Shown: positions 1-9,354, counted from the first letter of the stretch. The stretch is 31,440 bases of DNA from JAENVT01 sp031412355 (GCA_031412355.1 JANOCR010000138.1:1-31440); one strand, 5' to 3'. Translations and numbers: made by a program. Notes: generated from the sequence alone by a model not told the origin.

Positions 1-257
1 CCGGCTGCTTGCACCAACGTGACCTGGGTGTCGCTCGGCCGTTCGGTTGGAGCAGCAATCTCGATGACCGACCCGGTGACGAGGCCTGCAGCACTGATCA
101 ACGTGCCGGTAGGGGTCGGTCGTCCGTCGACGTAGACCAGATTTGGTGGCGCCGAACTGAGTACCCGTGCCAGCAGGTCACTGACGGTGATCGATTCATG
201 GACGGCGTTCACGGAGATCTCGGCCTCGCCCTGAGGTGTCGAAACGATCAGGTCCAT
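1..257 (-). CDS. N-terminal fragment of a probable FtsK/SpoIIIE-type (type VII secretion-like) ATPase
   Basis: The frame is open from an ATG at 257 to the window edge, so about 85 residues are visible and the rest lies outside. It starts MDLIVSTPQGEAEISV and continues with ITVSDLLARVL, VYVDGRP, then TGSVIEIAAP. This is the pattern of the ubiquitin-like fold that opens many actinobacterial FHA-FtsK/SpoIIIE (EssC/EccC-like) membrane ATPases. No ATPase motif is inside the window, so the assignment rests on the N-terminal pattern and on the divergent MoxR/DUF58/TgpA neighbours, a combination common in Actinobacteria. No Shine-Dalgarno is evident. No in-frame start was found in the roughly ten codons upstream. 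It could be another protein with the same N-terminal domain. Confidence 0.55.
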   Translation of the reverse strand, partial: MDLIVSTPQGEAEISVNAVHESITVSDLLARVLSSAPPNLVYVDGRPTPTGTLISAAGLVTGSVIEIAAPTERPSDTQVTLVQAA

Positions 258-342
258 GAGCCCGGACGCGACGATTGAATGATCTGGGGCTCGGGGACGG
301 ACGCGGGCCTCATGATCTTGTTATCGGTACGACAGATCCACG

Positions 343-372
343 AGATAACCCCAATGTTCAAGACAACGTCAA
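343..372 (-). promoter_or_regulatory. Candidate promoter for the truncated FtsK-like gene
   Basis: On the minus strand TTGACG (372-367) is followed after 18 nt by TTATCT (348-343). This resembles a vegetative sigma-70 promoter, about 85 nt upstream of the ATG at 257. The 258-436 gap is the divergent regulatory region between this gene and moxR. Confidence 0.4.
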
Positions 373-422
373 GTTCTGACTTTCGAAATGCGGCAGTACC
401 CGCAGCCAGGATAGATGAGCGA

Positions 423-428
423 TAGCAT
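423..428 (+). promoter_or_regulatory. -10 box TAGCAT for leaderless moxR transcript
   Basis: TAGCAT fits the actinobacterial TANNNT -10 consensus and lies 8 nt before the moxR ATG at 437. There is no Shine-Dalgarno between them, so the mRNA probably starts at or next to the ATG. No good -35 was seen. Confidence 0.4.
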
Positions 429-436
429 CACCGGCC

Positions 437-1387
437 ATGGCGGACCAGGTAGCCAGCGTATTCCACGCCTTGATCGACAACGTCGAGAGCATCGTTCGTG
501 GCAAGGCCGAATCGATCCGGCTGGCCCTGTGCTGCTTGCTGACCGAGGGTCATCTGCTGATCGACGACGTGCCGGGCACCGGCAAGACCTCAATGGCCAA
601 GGCGATCGCCGGGTCGATCGCCGGGTCGTGGAAACGTGTGCAGTTCACCCCGGACCTGTTGCCCAGCGACGTCACTGGGGTGATGGTCTTCGACCAGCGC
701 ACCTCGTCGTTCTCTTTCCGCCAGGGCCCGGTGTTCACGAACGTCTTGATCGGCGACGAGATCAACCGTGCCAGCCCGAAGACCCAGTCGGCCCTGCTGG
801 AAGTGATGGAGGAGCGTCAGGTCACCGCCGATGGTGTGCCGCATCTCGTTCCCAGGCCGTTCTTCGTCATCGCCACGCAGAACCCACGTGACTTCCACGG
901 CACGTTCCCGCTGCCCGATGTGCAGCTCGACCGATTCGCGATGAAGCTGTCGTTGGGCTACGCCGATCAGGCCACCGAGGTCACCGTGCTCGAGGCCTAC
1001 CGACGCGAGAACCGCGATCGCGGTGTGCCCGCGGTGACCAACGCCACCCAACTCGAGTCGCTCATCGCCGCGATCGAGCAGATCGAGGTCGTGCACAGCA
1101 TCAACGACTACATCGTTCGTCTGGCCAACGGCACCCGTGGCCATCCGGACCTACGGCTCGGTGTTTCCACTCGTGGCACACTGTCGCTCATGCGAGTCGC
1201 CAAGGCATACGCGGCCTCCGAACAGCGCGGATACGTGACGCCCGACGACATCAAGACGCTGATCGAGCCAGTGTTCGGTCACCGAATTTCGCTGAGCTCC
1301 GAGGCCGAGCTACGCGGTGTGCGAAGCGAGCAGGTGCTGGCCGAGATCGTCGACGACATCGCAGTTCCCCGTCACCGCGAGGGATGA
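437..1387 (+). CDS. MoxR-family AAA+ ATPase
   Basis: 316 residues, normal for MoxR chaperone-like ATPases. The Walker A motif is VPGTGKT (residues 45-51). The family-typical stretch QFTPDLLPSDVTG follows at 69-81, Walker B is VLIGDEINRAS (103-113), and the sensor 1 motif ATQNP is present. MoxR proteins are thought to remodel or load partner proteins, usually the DUF58 and VWA proteins encoded next to them. Here a DUF58 gene follows after 4 nt, and a transglutaminase-like gene overlaps that one, so the three form one operon. The ATG was chosen because it gives the standard N-terminus and follows a TANNNT box at leaderless spacing. Its substrate is unknown; a role in assembling a cell-envelope or secretion complex is inferred from context. 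Confidence 0.93.
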   Translation: MADQVASVFHALIDNVESIVRGKAESIRLALCCLLTEGHLLIDDVPGTGKTSMAKAIAGSIAGSWKRVQFTPDLLPSDVTGVMVFDQRTSSFSFRQGPVFTNVLIGDEINRASPKTQSALLEVMEERQVTADGVPHLVPRPFFVIATQNPRDFHGTFPLPDVQLDRFAMKLSLGYADQATEVTVLEAYRRENRDRGVPAVTNATQLESLIAAIEQIEVVHSINDYIVRLANGTRGHPDLRLGVSTRGTLSLMRVAKAYAASEQRGYVTPDDIKTLIEPVFGHRISLSSEAELRGVRSEQVLAEIVDDIAVPRHREG

Positions 1388-1391
1388 GACC

Positions 1392-2507
1392 GTGCTGACC
1401 CGCACCGGACTTGGCGTGCTGATCGGCTCTGGGATCTGTGCGTTCTTCGGGTTGTTCTGGCGGTACGAGGAACTGTTGGCGCTGGCCGCCGCAGGCGCGG
1501 TTGCGGTGGCCTTTGCGTTGTACATGTCGCGCCGACCCCCACGACACACCGCCCGGCGCCGACTGATCACCGCGCGTGTAGCGCGTGGCGAGACGGTCCA
1601 TGTTCGCTATCAGATCTTCAACCAGACACAGCACCGCCTCGGCTCGACACGATTGACCGACGAGTTCCAGGGTTTCCACCAGTCGTTCAACGTGCCGACG
1701 TTGCCGCGCATGACCCGTCACGAGGTCGACGCCCAGTTCGCCACCCGGCGGCGAGGAATCTTCCCCATCGGTCCGTTGGCGTTCGAACGCATCGATCAGC
1801 TCGGCCTCGCCACCGCTACGCGGCCCATCGGCCAGATCGGAACCGTCGTGGTACATCCCCGTGTGTACCCGCTGATCACCGCTTCAGGGGCGGTCAGGGT
1901 CATCACCAACGACGCAGTGTTGCGCAGGCCGTCGGGCGATCCGCAGTCAGGCTTTCAGTCGCTTCGCGAATATCAGTACGGCGACGACACACGACTGATC
2001 CACTGGCCCACCTCGGCCCGAGCGGCGACGCTGATGATCCGCGAGTTCGTCGACCTTCGTCGCCACGAGTTCACGGTCGTCATCGACACCTCGACCGAGG
2101 TGGCCACCGCAGACGACTTCGAAGAGATCGTTGACGCCGGCGCCAGCGTCGCGGCGTTTGCCCTGCGGTCGGGGCTCGATGTCGTGGTTCGCTCGACCTC
2201 GCGGCTGCGCGCAGGGCGGCCCTACCCACTGGTCGACCAGAGCGAGATGCTCGATCTGCTGACACCGCTGCAGCAGGGAAGCGGCACCGATGTGCTGTCA
2301 TTGGCCAGCTTGTTCACCGGCGGCCTCGGCGGGGTAGCCGTGCTGGTGGTCACCGGACCAAAGGGCCCATCGACCATCTTTTCGCACGGCGATCAGATCA
2401 GTGTCGCCAGGATCGGTGTCGGCGCCGACACGGCGGGCCTGGCCTGTGCCGCCATCGCCGCGAACGGCGCTGCGCAGTTCGCCGAACGGTGGGCACAGTG
2501 GAACTGA
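1392..2507 (+). CDS. DUF58 domain membrane protein
   Basis: The 371-residue frame starts at GTG 1392, 4 nt after the moxR stop and after a purine-rich GAGGGATGAG. The open frame extends upstream into moxR, but that part has no family similarity. Two hydrophobic helices (about 5-22 and 26-44) form a hairpin anchor. A beta-rich segment follows, then the DUF58 signature LREYQYGDDTRLIHWPTSAR (191-210) and a VWA-like region starting FTVVIDTST. DUF58 proteins are the usual partners of MoxR ATPases. The 3' end overlaps the next gene by 19 nt, indicating translational coupling. The biochemical function is not known. Confidence 0.9.
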   Translation: MLTRTGLGVLIGSGICAFFGLFWRYEELLALAAAGAVAVAFALYMSRRPPRHTARRRLITARVARGETVHVRYQIFNQTQHRLGSTRLTDEFQGFHQSFNVPTLPRMTRHEVDAQFATRRRGIFPIGPLAFERIDQLGLATATRPIGQIGTVVVHPRVYPLITASGAVRVITNDAVLRRPSGDPQSGFQSLREYQYGDDTRLIHWPTSARAATLMIREFVDLRRHEFTVVIDTSTEVATADDFEEIVDAGASVAAFALRSGLDVVVRSTSRLRAGRPYPLVDQSEMLDLLTPLQQGSGTDVLSLASLFTGGLGGVAVLVVTGPKGPSTIFSHGDQISVARIGVGADTAGLACAAIAANGAAQFAERWAQWN

Positions 2508-4594
2508 CCGCTGGTCCCGGCCTGACCAACGGGCGCCGGCTCGTTCGGGCCCTGGCCGTGCTGGTGTTTGCCGTCGGGCTGGCCCTCAGCGGGGCGCGGG
2601 TGGTCGGTACCCGGTTCGAGCCGATCCTGGTCCTCCCAGCAGTGCTCGCTGTCCTCGTCGGATGGTTGCTGTCGCGCCTGCCCCTCGTTGTGCGCGCCAT
2701 CGCTCAGGCGATGGCGTTTGTCGGGTCTGGCTTGCTCGTCGCGTACGCGGCGGATGGTACCGCCAGTTCATTCGTACGCGGGCTGTTCGATGGGCCGCGT
2801 CAGGTCAACACGACAGCGTGGCCGAGTCCGCGATTCCCGACGATCTTCGTCGCGCTCGCAGCCTTGATCTACGTCGCTGCGGCGTTGGCAATCGATCTGG
2901 CGATGCGCCTTCGCTGGCGGGCGCTGGCCATCTTGCCGTTGCTGGTGGCGATGGTGGCGATGATCGCTGTCGGCGCCCCTGACGGTCCCCAATGGCAGGC
3001 GGTGGCGCTGGCCGTGGCGTCGGCGTTCGGGTTGCTGTGGATCGGCCTCGACGACCGCGTGGCCAGCATCCGTTCAGGTCTCCTCGTAGCCGCGTCGATT
3101 GGGCTTGCCGCGTTGGTCACGACCGTCAGCGTCGGAGTTGCCGTCGCAGACCGCGCCAACCCGCGTCATCGCCAGGAGGCCGACAGCCAGCTGTCGTTGC
3201 TCGACCCGTTGGCCGACGTGGCGGCACAGGTCCGGGCCGAGCCGGCGCATGTTCTGTATGAACTCGATTCGCCGTCGCTGCCTCTGTTGCGTCATTGGCG
3301 TGCTACCGCACTCGACGTCTACAACGGCGAATCGTGGACGACCAGCGGTCGGCTCTCGCCGATCGGCAACCGTATCGACGAGCCAACGGGTGGGCAGCAG
3401 GTGACAGTCAGAATCTCGGCCCTCCGCGACGACACTGTCTTGTGGGTGTCGCCGGGTCGCCTGCTGCGCAGCAGCAGTCCGGTCGAGTCGGATTTGAGGC
3501 GGCGAGTTGTCAGGATCAATGGCACCGATCGACCTGCGGTCACCGAGTTCACCTTCGAACCGTTGACACAGTTCGATCCGAGGCTCGACGAAGCCATCGG
3601 GACCCTGCAGCCCACCGAGATCGAGAGCTCGTACGAGGCATTTGCCGGCACGCTTGCCGGCGATGGCACGATCGCCGAGCAAGTTGCCAACCTGGCGACG
3701 GCGCTTCGCGAGGACTACCAGCTGAACCCGAGCACTCCGGGTGGCGTGCAGCAGAACCTGGTGGATACCTTCCTTCGCACCAGCCGTATTGGCAACCTCC
3801 AGCAGTTCATCACCGGATTCGTGCTGCTGGCCCGAAGTCTCGGCGTCGACGCACGCATCGCCACCGGGTATGAACTCGATGCCGCGTCGTCGTCCGACAA
3901 CATCACCACGTCGGAGGCCACTGCTTGGCCGGAGATTCGCATCGCCGACAGATGGGTCACGGTCGAAGTGTTGCCCGACGATGTGGTGACGGACGAGCCT
4001 CAGCCGACCCCGGCTGGTCAACCGGAAACACCGCCAGCGGCGCAACCCCTCGACCCCCCGCAGGTCGAAGAGGAAGATCCCAACGAGGCCGTCGAGGCTG
4101 CCCTCCCGCCGGCACCCGACACCGGGTGGTCGGCCGTGCGCGTGTGGCTCATGCGAGGCGGCCTGTTCACCGGCTTGTTGTTGTGGCCGATCTTCGTCTT
4201 CGCAATCATCGTGACGTGGAAGAAGCTGCGTCGACGTAAGGGCCTGAAGGCACCGGATCCGGCTCACCGGGTCAGCACGGCCTGGACGTTGGCGACCGAT
4301 GCGTTGGTCGATGCCGGGGCGACACTGCAGACCAGCGATACCAACGCCGAACTGGTCGAGGCCGGAATCCGGACCCAACCGGCAGCGGGACCGCCCCTCG
4401 GTCGCTTGCAACGTCATGCCGACGCCGTCACGTTCGCAACTGCGTCGTGCGATCCGCAACGGGCGGCCGACGCGGTTGAGCAGCTGAAGCTGGTCGAGTC
4501 GAGCATCCGCAACTCTTCGTCGAGATGGTGGCGTTGGAAGTGGTGGCTCAGCACCCGTTCGCTGCGGCGCCGCACCCAATCACCGCTGCGCTGA
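2489..4594 (+). CDS. TgpA-like transglutaminase-fold membrane protein with degenerate catalytic site
   Basis: 701 residues from GTG 2489; a GTG at 2498 is also possible. The N-terminal third has about seven membrane helices (roughly 20-215), matching the TgpA/DUF3488 layout. An extracytoplasmic region with a transglutaminase-like domain follows (about 390-500), then a proline-rich linker (about 505-540), a last helix (about 551-575) and a cytoplasmic tail. The domain is recognised by FITGFVLLARSLGVDARIA and TAWPEIRI. In active family members the first is preceded by a Cys and the second begins with His. Here these positions are Leu437 (ctc, 3797) and Thr478 (act, 3920). The fold is probably kept without protease or transglutaminase activity. 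The gene overlaps DUF58 and ends convergent to the Ig-repeat gene. Confidence 0.85.
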   Translation: MGTVELTAGPGLTNGRRLVRALAVLVFAVGLALSGARVVGTRFEPILVLPAVLAVLVGWLLSRLPLVVRAIAQAMAFVGSGLLVAYAADGTASSFVRGLFDGPRQVNTTAWPSPRFPTIFVALAALIYVAAALAIDLAMRLRWRALAILPLLVAMVAMIAVGAPDGPQWQAVALAVASAFGLLWIGLDDRVASIRSGLLVAASIGLAALVTTVSVGVAVADRANPRHRQEADSQLSLLDPLADVAAQVRAEPAHVLYELDSPSLPLLRHWRATALDVYNGESWTTSGRLSPIGNRIDEPTGGQQVTVRISALRDDTVLWVSPGRLLRSSSPVESDLRRRVVRINGTDRPAVTEFTFEPLTQFDPRLDEAIGTLQPTEIESSYEAFAGTLAGDGTIAEQVANLATALREDYQLNPSTPGGVQQNLVDTFLRTSRIGNLQQFITGFVLLARSLGVDARIATGYELDAASSSDNITTSEATAWPEIRIADRWVTVEVLPDDVVTDEPQPTPAGQPETPPAAQPLDPPQVEEEDPNEAVEAALPPAPDTGWSAVRVWLMRGGLFTGLLLWPIFVFAIIVTWKKLRRRKGLKAPDPAHRVSTAWTLATDALVDAGATLQTSDTNAELVEAGIRTQPAAGPPLGRLQRHADAVTFATASCDPQRAADAVEQLKLVESSIRNSSSRWWRWKWWLSTRSLRRRTQSPLR

Positions 4595-4618
4595 CCGCGA
4601 CTGCGACGAAACCGCGGT
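4594..4618. terminator. Short inverted repeat between convergent genes
   Basis: ACCGCG (4594-4599) and CGCGGT (4613-4618) can form a 6-bp stem with a 13-nt loop in the 28-nt gap between the TgpA-like and Ig-repeat stop codons. There is no T tract on either side. A bidirectional terminator role is only suggested by position. Confidence 0.3.
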
Positions 4619-4622
4619 GCGG

Positions 4623-7600
4623 CTAGCTCACCCCGACGGTGATGAAAACTCCCTCTGCTGATCGGCCCCCGTACTCGTCGGTCACGGTGCATGGGAAGAT
4701 TGCGAGGTTGGATGGTTCGCTATTGAAGCTGCTTGGCACAGTGATCTCGAGTTTCCATTTCGGGTTGAATGGATCGGGTGGGCCCCCACCGGGATCGCGA
4801 ACAAGCAACACGATGAAACCCTCCGGCGCCGCGCACGGTGCGGAGCTTGGCATGATGTCGTCGCCGTCAGGTTCGGTGATCACCAACGGGATGTCGACCG
4901 TCGGCTGACCGTTCGTGTCTTCGAATGCCGGTTGAAGTGTTGGCGGCCTGTTCGACGTGATCGTGATCGTCGAGCTCGACGTCAACCCGCCATCGTCGCG
5001 AATCGTGTAGCTCAGTGTGGAGATCCCGTGGCCGAGCGCAACGGTGACGATGGTTCCGGTGGGAGTTCCCTGGATGGTGGCCGGGCCGCTGACCACTGCG
5101 ATCGTCTGAATGCTCAGCGGTGCACCTTCGGGATCGATGTCGTTCACCGTCGGATCGAACGCGAGCAGCGAATCCGGCGTGTTGTACTCGTCGGCTAGTG
5201 CGGTCGGGCCAAGGTTGCTGATCGTCACTCGAATGTTGGCAACGGCTGTCAGGCCCCCAGTGTCCTGAACGGTTGCGGTGAAGTCGTAGGCGCCACTGGA
5301 TGTCGTGGTCGGCGGCGCGGCAAAGATCGTGCCGTCAATGCTGCCCAACTGGCCGCTGGTGTCGAGGTTGATCCACGACGGGTTGCCGGTGAGCGCAACG
5401 ATCCTCAACGCCTCGTCGTCGGAGGCGATCTCGTCGACTCGGATCGTCAGGCTGCCACCACGCGACATGGCGCGCTCGATGCTGCCGGCGACGGGGGCGC
5501 TGTTGACATCGATGGTCAGTTGGCCCTGCACCGTCTGTTGACAGCCGATCTCGACGGTGAACGTCACGACCTCGGTACCGTTCATGCCGGGTGGTGGCGT
5601 GTAGATGCCACTGGTGCCGGTCAAGCCGGCACCGACGACGCTGCCTGCACGGATGCTGCCAGAAAGTACGTACTGCGTGAGATCGAGGTTGACGGGCGTT
5701 TGATACGGCGTGAACAACGCTGCTGCCGGCGCCTGTGGGGGGCTCTCGCTGCATGGCAGCACGTTGAGCGTGACGTTTGCGGTACTGGACTGGCCGCTGC
5801 CATCGCTGAGCGTGTACCGGATGACCGCAATGCCATCGGCATCGGGCGCCGCCACGAACGTCAGCACGCCACGGAGCAGTTCGACCGTGCCGAAACTGGT
5901 GGGTGGCCGGTTGACCAGGGTTGCTGACGCGACGTCGCCGGGGTCGCTGATGCCGTCGTCGTTGATCAACAGATCGACACTGTTGGACCCACCACTGGCG
6001 ATCGTCAGCACATCGTCGGCCGCCACCGGTGGGTTGGCAGGCGGAGGCTGGGTGACGGTGATCCGGATCTTGCTGCTTCCCGTCTCGCCGTCGCTGGTGG
6101 TCACGGTGTAGCTGGCGACCACCGTGCCGGACCCCGTCGTGGCGATGCTGACAACGTTGCCCTGGAACGAAACGGCGCCGGGCCCGGAGTCGAGTGACGC
6201 AGTGGCCAATGTGAGTTGTGTGGTGCTGTTCTGGTCGCGCAGTTCGGCGACGATGTCGATGTCGACGGGGTCGCCCACCAAGGCGGGGCGCAGGATCTCG
6301 CGAACCGTCGGTGGCGTCTTGGGAGGTGGGGTGTCGTCGACGATCTTGATCGAGATCGTGCCACGGACGTTGCCGTCGTTCTCGTCACTGATAGTCACCT
6401 CGAGACTGTCTGCCTCTGGCGTCTTGTCGGCTGATCCCAGAACTGGGGCGTTGTAGGTGAAGCTTGCGGCTTTCTGGGTGAAGGTTGTGCCTCCGTGGGC
6501 AGGCCTGCTGACGGATGAGAACACCAGACTGTCACCGTCGTCGTCGGTGGCCAACTGGTTGGCGTTGAGCGTCAGCGACTTGCCGATGTTGACCGTCTGC
6601 TGTGTCTTGGCCAGGTCGATGACGGGGGCGCGGTTGCCAGGAGGGGCGACCGTGACGGTGACGATGATCGATGCCTCGGCGCGTAGGCCTTGGGTGTTGG
6701 CCACCGAGTACTTGCACCGGAACGTACCCGGCAGGTCGGCCGGCGGGTTGAACGTGATGCGGCTGTCGGGCGTCGGCGAAGCGCTGCCTCCGCCTGGGCA
6801 AACCGGTGATCCGATCAGGCTGGGACGCCCGCCCGACGGGTCGCTGTCGTTGGCGAGTACGTCGATGTTGACCGATTCGTTGGTGACGGTGTCGGCAAAG
6901 TCGTCGCGTGCAAATGGGGCCTGAGGAAGTGCCTCGACCAACACGGTGACCGTGACGTGCCCGATGGCCTCGTTGCCGTGCCCGTCGCTGATCGTGTACG
7001 AGAAGGTGACCGGCGTGGACTCGGTGATGTCGGGCAGGTTCGGTGTGAACCGGACCGAGTTGCCCTCGACCACTGTCGTGCCAGCGCCGTCGTTGGGTTG
7101 GGTAGCTGTGAGCACGAGGATCTCGTCTTGATCTGGGTCCTCGTCGTTGGCGGTGACCGGGATCCTGACCGAGTTGCCGATCACGACTCGCTCGGCGTCG
7201 GCGTTGGCGATCGGTGGACTGTTCTCGGCAGTGTCGGCGATTCTCAACACCAGGACCTTGCCGATCTGGTCGTGCAGCGGATCGCCGTCGCTCAACGTGT
7301 ATCGAACGACCGAGCGTTCTGGAGCGCCGGGTTCCAGTGTGATGTTCAGTAGCTGACTGCGCACCGTTACATCGATGCCGGGAGGTCCGGTGGGCGCTGA
7401 GATGGTCAGGTCGTCGCCGTCCGGGTCACTGTCGTTGGCCTTCACGTCGAGCTTTCCGACCACACCGACCGCGAGCCGAGTGGCATCGGAGATTGCCTCG
7501 GGCGGCTCGTTGCCTGCATCCGCCGCCGATACCTCGACCGTGACTTTTGTCTTCTCGCTGGTGCCACCCTGAGGATCAGCCGCCTGATAGGTGAAGTTGT

Positions 7601-9296
7601 AGATTCCCGGCCGATCGGGCGGTGGTTCGTACTTCAGCGCTGGCAAGCCTGTCGGCCCGATGGTGTCGGTGATCTTGGCAGCGCCCACGACCTGGAACGT
7701 GGGCACGGTCAACATGTCGCGCTCGGGATCGATGTCGTTGGCCAACACGTCGATTGTGACCGGCCTGCCGATCTTGGTCTTGACCCTGTCCTGCCGGGCA
7801 ATGGGCGGTCGATTGGGGCTGTCGGGTGGGAACAACTCAACCGTCACGTTGGCCGTGGCCTCGCCGCCGTTCTCGTCGACGATGGTGTAAGTGAAGGAAT
7901 CGGTTCCGCTGAAGCCTGGCTCGGGCCGGTACGCCACAGACGTGCCGTTGAACACGTCGGTCTCGCCGTGGCCCGCTGTGTCTGGGACCCTGAGAACAGC
8001 GATGGCGTCGCCATCGGGGTCGTAGTCGTTGCCCAGGACCGGGATGAGGATGTCACCGCCGGCCCGAGCGGTGACCGAGTCGTCGATCGCGATGGGCAGG
8101 TCGTCGACACCGTTCAGGTCGCGAGGGGGCTCGTCCTCGCCGGGGTCTTGGCCCCCGCCTGCGGCTGGTCCGGCTCCGGTCGCATCGCCTGATTCGATGA
8201 CCTGGCCCTGAGCGTCGAACAGCTGCGCCCTGTCGTCGTTCTTCGGGATCGTGTTGATGCCGAACCGGTGCACGACCCAGGCGAACACACCTGACTGATC
8301 GTCGAGCCAGATCAGGTTGCCGGCTGCGGTGATCGACAGTTTGGGCGACGCGGGTGTGGTGGGTCGTGGTTCAGTGCCCAGTCGTTGGGTCTCCAGGTCG
8401 ATGCGGTCGACCTCGTTGTTTTCGCGCACGACGACGGCGGAGTTGCCGGCGACTGCCAGTCGATCTTTCACCGAGATGCTCATGCCCTCGATCTCGAGCA
8501 TGCGCTCGATGCCGGTGGCGCCGATACATGCCAGCGTGTCGTCGACGCCCAGCCAGACGCACGCGGCGTCATCGCCCGGCTCTTGCAGGATGCCTTGGCT
8601 GGCGTTGGGGATCGAGTCGACCGACACATCGCCACCGTCGAGCCAGCGCACGACGCGGTTGGTCGCGTCGTACGAGACGGCCTTGGCCCCGACCGTCGTG
8701 GCCTTGACCGTCCGGCTGCGCAATGGCACGATCTTGGCCGATTCATCGATGTTGACGTGCGTCGCTTCGGTCTGGCTCAACAGCCACATGCTTCCGTCGG
8801 CTGCGATCAGCGCCTCGTCCGATTCGGGAATCGTGATCTGTCGAGTGACGTCGTCGACGGCCACCACGCGCGCCTCTGCGGTGTTGGGGCTGACGACGGT
8901 CAGGCCGCTGGTGCCGACGCCGAACCGAGCGCCAGGCTCGGCCAGCAACGCCACCGGCTGGGCGGTGCCTAACTGCAACTTGGAGGTCGAGATGGTGCGC
9001 ACCGAGCCACTTGTCGGTGCAACCAGGAAGGCCCCACCCGGGCCCTGCACGGCGACCTCGCCACCGGAGTCGGGGTCGGCCTCGATCTTCGCCACCACGG
9101 TGCCGGCCAGACCGTCGACCAACACGACCCGCTGGTTCACCTGATCGACCAGCCACCGCGTCGCGGCATTGGATGTGAGCGCTGTGGGGCGCACGCCGTC
9201 ACTCTTGACGACCGCGATGACAGATGCGGCCGCCACGACGGTGCCGAGCGCGGCATAGCCAGCTGTGCGCCAGCTCACCTTCTGCAACTGTCCCAT
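4623..9296 (-). CDS. Giant membrane-anchored protein with tandem cadherin/Ig-like repeats
   Basis: 1557 residues. A short cytoplasmic start is followed by one membrane helix (about 13-30). A region of about 330 residues with repeated beta-strand patterns (about 45-375, possibly propeller-like) comes next, then a Gly/Pro/Asp-rich linker (about 370-398). From about residue 400 to the end roughly a dozen Ig/cadherin-like domains follow, marked by variants of ANDxDPDGD such as GNDYDPDGD, ANDIDPERD, ANDSDPDGD, ANDEDPDQD and VNDIDPEGA. These Asp-rich turns are of the kind that bind calcium in cadherin-like folds. Later repeats diverge. No C-terminal sorting signal is seen. Actinobacterial MoxR/DUF58/TgpA loci often encode a large Ig or Fn3 protein, so this is probably the surface partner of that system. 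AAGGTAGG upstream of the ATG may be the ribosome binding site. Confidence 0.85.
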   Translation of the reverse strand: MGQLQKVSWRTAGYAALGTVVAAASVIAVVKSDGVRPTALTSNAATRWLVDQVNQRVVLVDGLAGTVVAKIEADPDSGGEVAVQGPGGAFLVAPTSGSVRTISTSKLQLGTAQPVALLAEPGARFGVGTSGLTVVSPNTAEARVVAVDDVTRQITIPESDEALIAADGSMWLLSQTEATHVNIDESAKIVPLRSRTVKATTVGAKAVSYDATNRVVRWLDGGDVSVDSIPNASQGILQEPGDDAACVWLGVDDTLACIGATGIERMLEIEGMSISVKDRLAVAGNSAVVVRENNEVDRIDLETQRLGTEPRPTTPASPKLSITAAGNLIWLDDQSGVFAWVVHRFGINTIPKNDDRAQLFDAQGQVIESGDATGAGPAAGGGQDPGEDEPPRDLNGVDDLPIAIDDSVTARAGGDILIPVLGNDYDPDGDAIAVLRVPDTAGHGETDVFNGTSVAYRPEPGFSGTDSFTYTIVDENGGEATANVTVELFPPDSPNRPPIARQDRVKTKIGRPVTIDVLANDIDPERDMLTVPTFQVVGAAKITDTIGPTGLPALKYEPPPDRPGIYNFTYQAADPQGGTSEKTKVTVEVSAADAGNEPPEAISDATRLAVGVVGKLDVKANDSDPDGDDLTISAPTGPPGIDVTVRSQLLNITLEPGAPERSVVRYTLSDGDPLHDQIGKVLVLRIADTAENSPPIANADAERVVIGNSVRIPVTANDEDPDQDEILVLTATQPNDGAGTTVVEGNSVRFTPNLPDITESTPVTFSYTISDGHGNEAIGHVTVTVLVEALPQAPFARDDFADTVTNESVNIDVLANDSDPSGGRPSLIGSPVCPGGGSASPTPDSRITFNPPADLPGTFRCKYSVANTQGLRAEASIIVTVTVAPPGNRAPVIDLAKTQQTVNIGKSLTLNANQLATDDDGDSLVFSSVSRPAHGGTTFTQKAASFTYNAPVLGSADKTPEADSLEVTISDENDGNVRGTISIKIVDDTPPPKTPPTVREILRPALVGDPVDIDIVAELRDQNSTTQLTLATASLDSGPGAVSFQGNVVSIATTGSGTVVASYTVTTSDGETGSSKIRITVTQPPPANPPVAADDVLTIASGGSNSVDLLINDDGISDPGDVASATLVNRPPTSFGTVELLRGVLTFVAAPDADGIAVIRYTLSDGSGQSSTANVTLNVLPCSESPPQAPAAALFTPYQTPVNLDLTQYVLSGSIRAGSVVGAGLTGTSGIYTPPPGMNGTEVVTFTVEIGCQQTVQGQLTIDVNSAPVAGSIERAMSRGGSLTIRVDEIASDDEALRIVALTGNPSWINLDTSGQLGSIDGTIFAAPPTTTSSGAYDFTATVQDTGGLTAVANIRVTISNLGPTALADEYNTPDSLLAFDPTVNDIDPEGAPLSIQTIAVVSGPATIQGTPTGTIVTVALGHGISTLSYTIRDDGGLTSSSTITITSNRPPTLQPAFEDTNGQPTVDIPLVITEPDGDDIMPSSAPCAAPEGFIVLLVRDPGGGPPDPFNPKWKLEITVPSSFNSEPSNLAIFPCTVTDEYGGRSAEGVFITVGVS

Positions 9297-9354
9297 GCCG
9301 CCTACCTTGTTGGCCGATGTTCTTCGGCGACGTCTCCCGGATGCGGGCCTACCT

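Noticed and set aside
9..278. 89-codon plus-strand frame at the left edge
   Set aside because: The opposite strand holds a coherent ubiquitin-like N-terminus; the plus-strand product is Arg/Asp-rich with no pattern.
3074..4579. 501-codon minus-strand frame opposite the TgpA-like gene
   Set aside because: The plus-strand gene has clear membrane helices and a transglutaminase fold; the antisense product has none and is rich in Arg and Gln.
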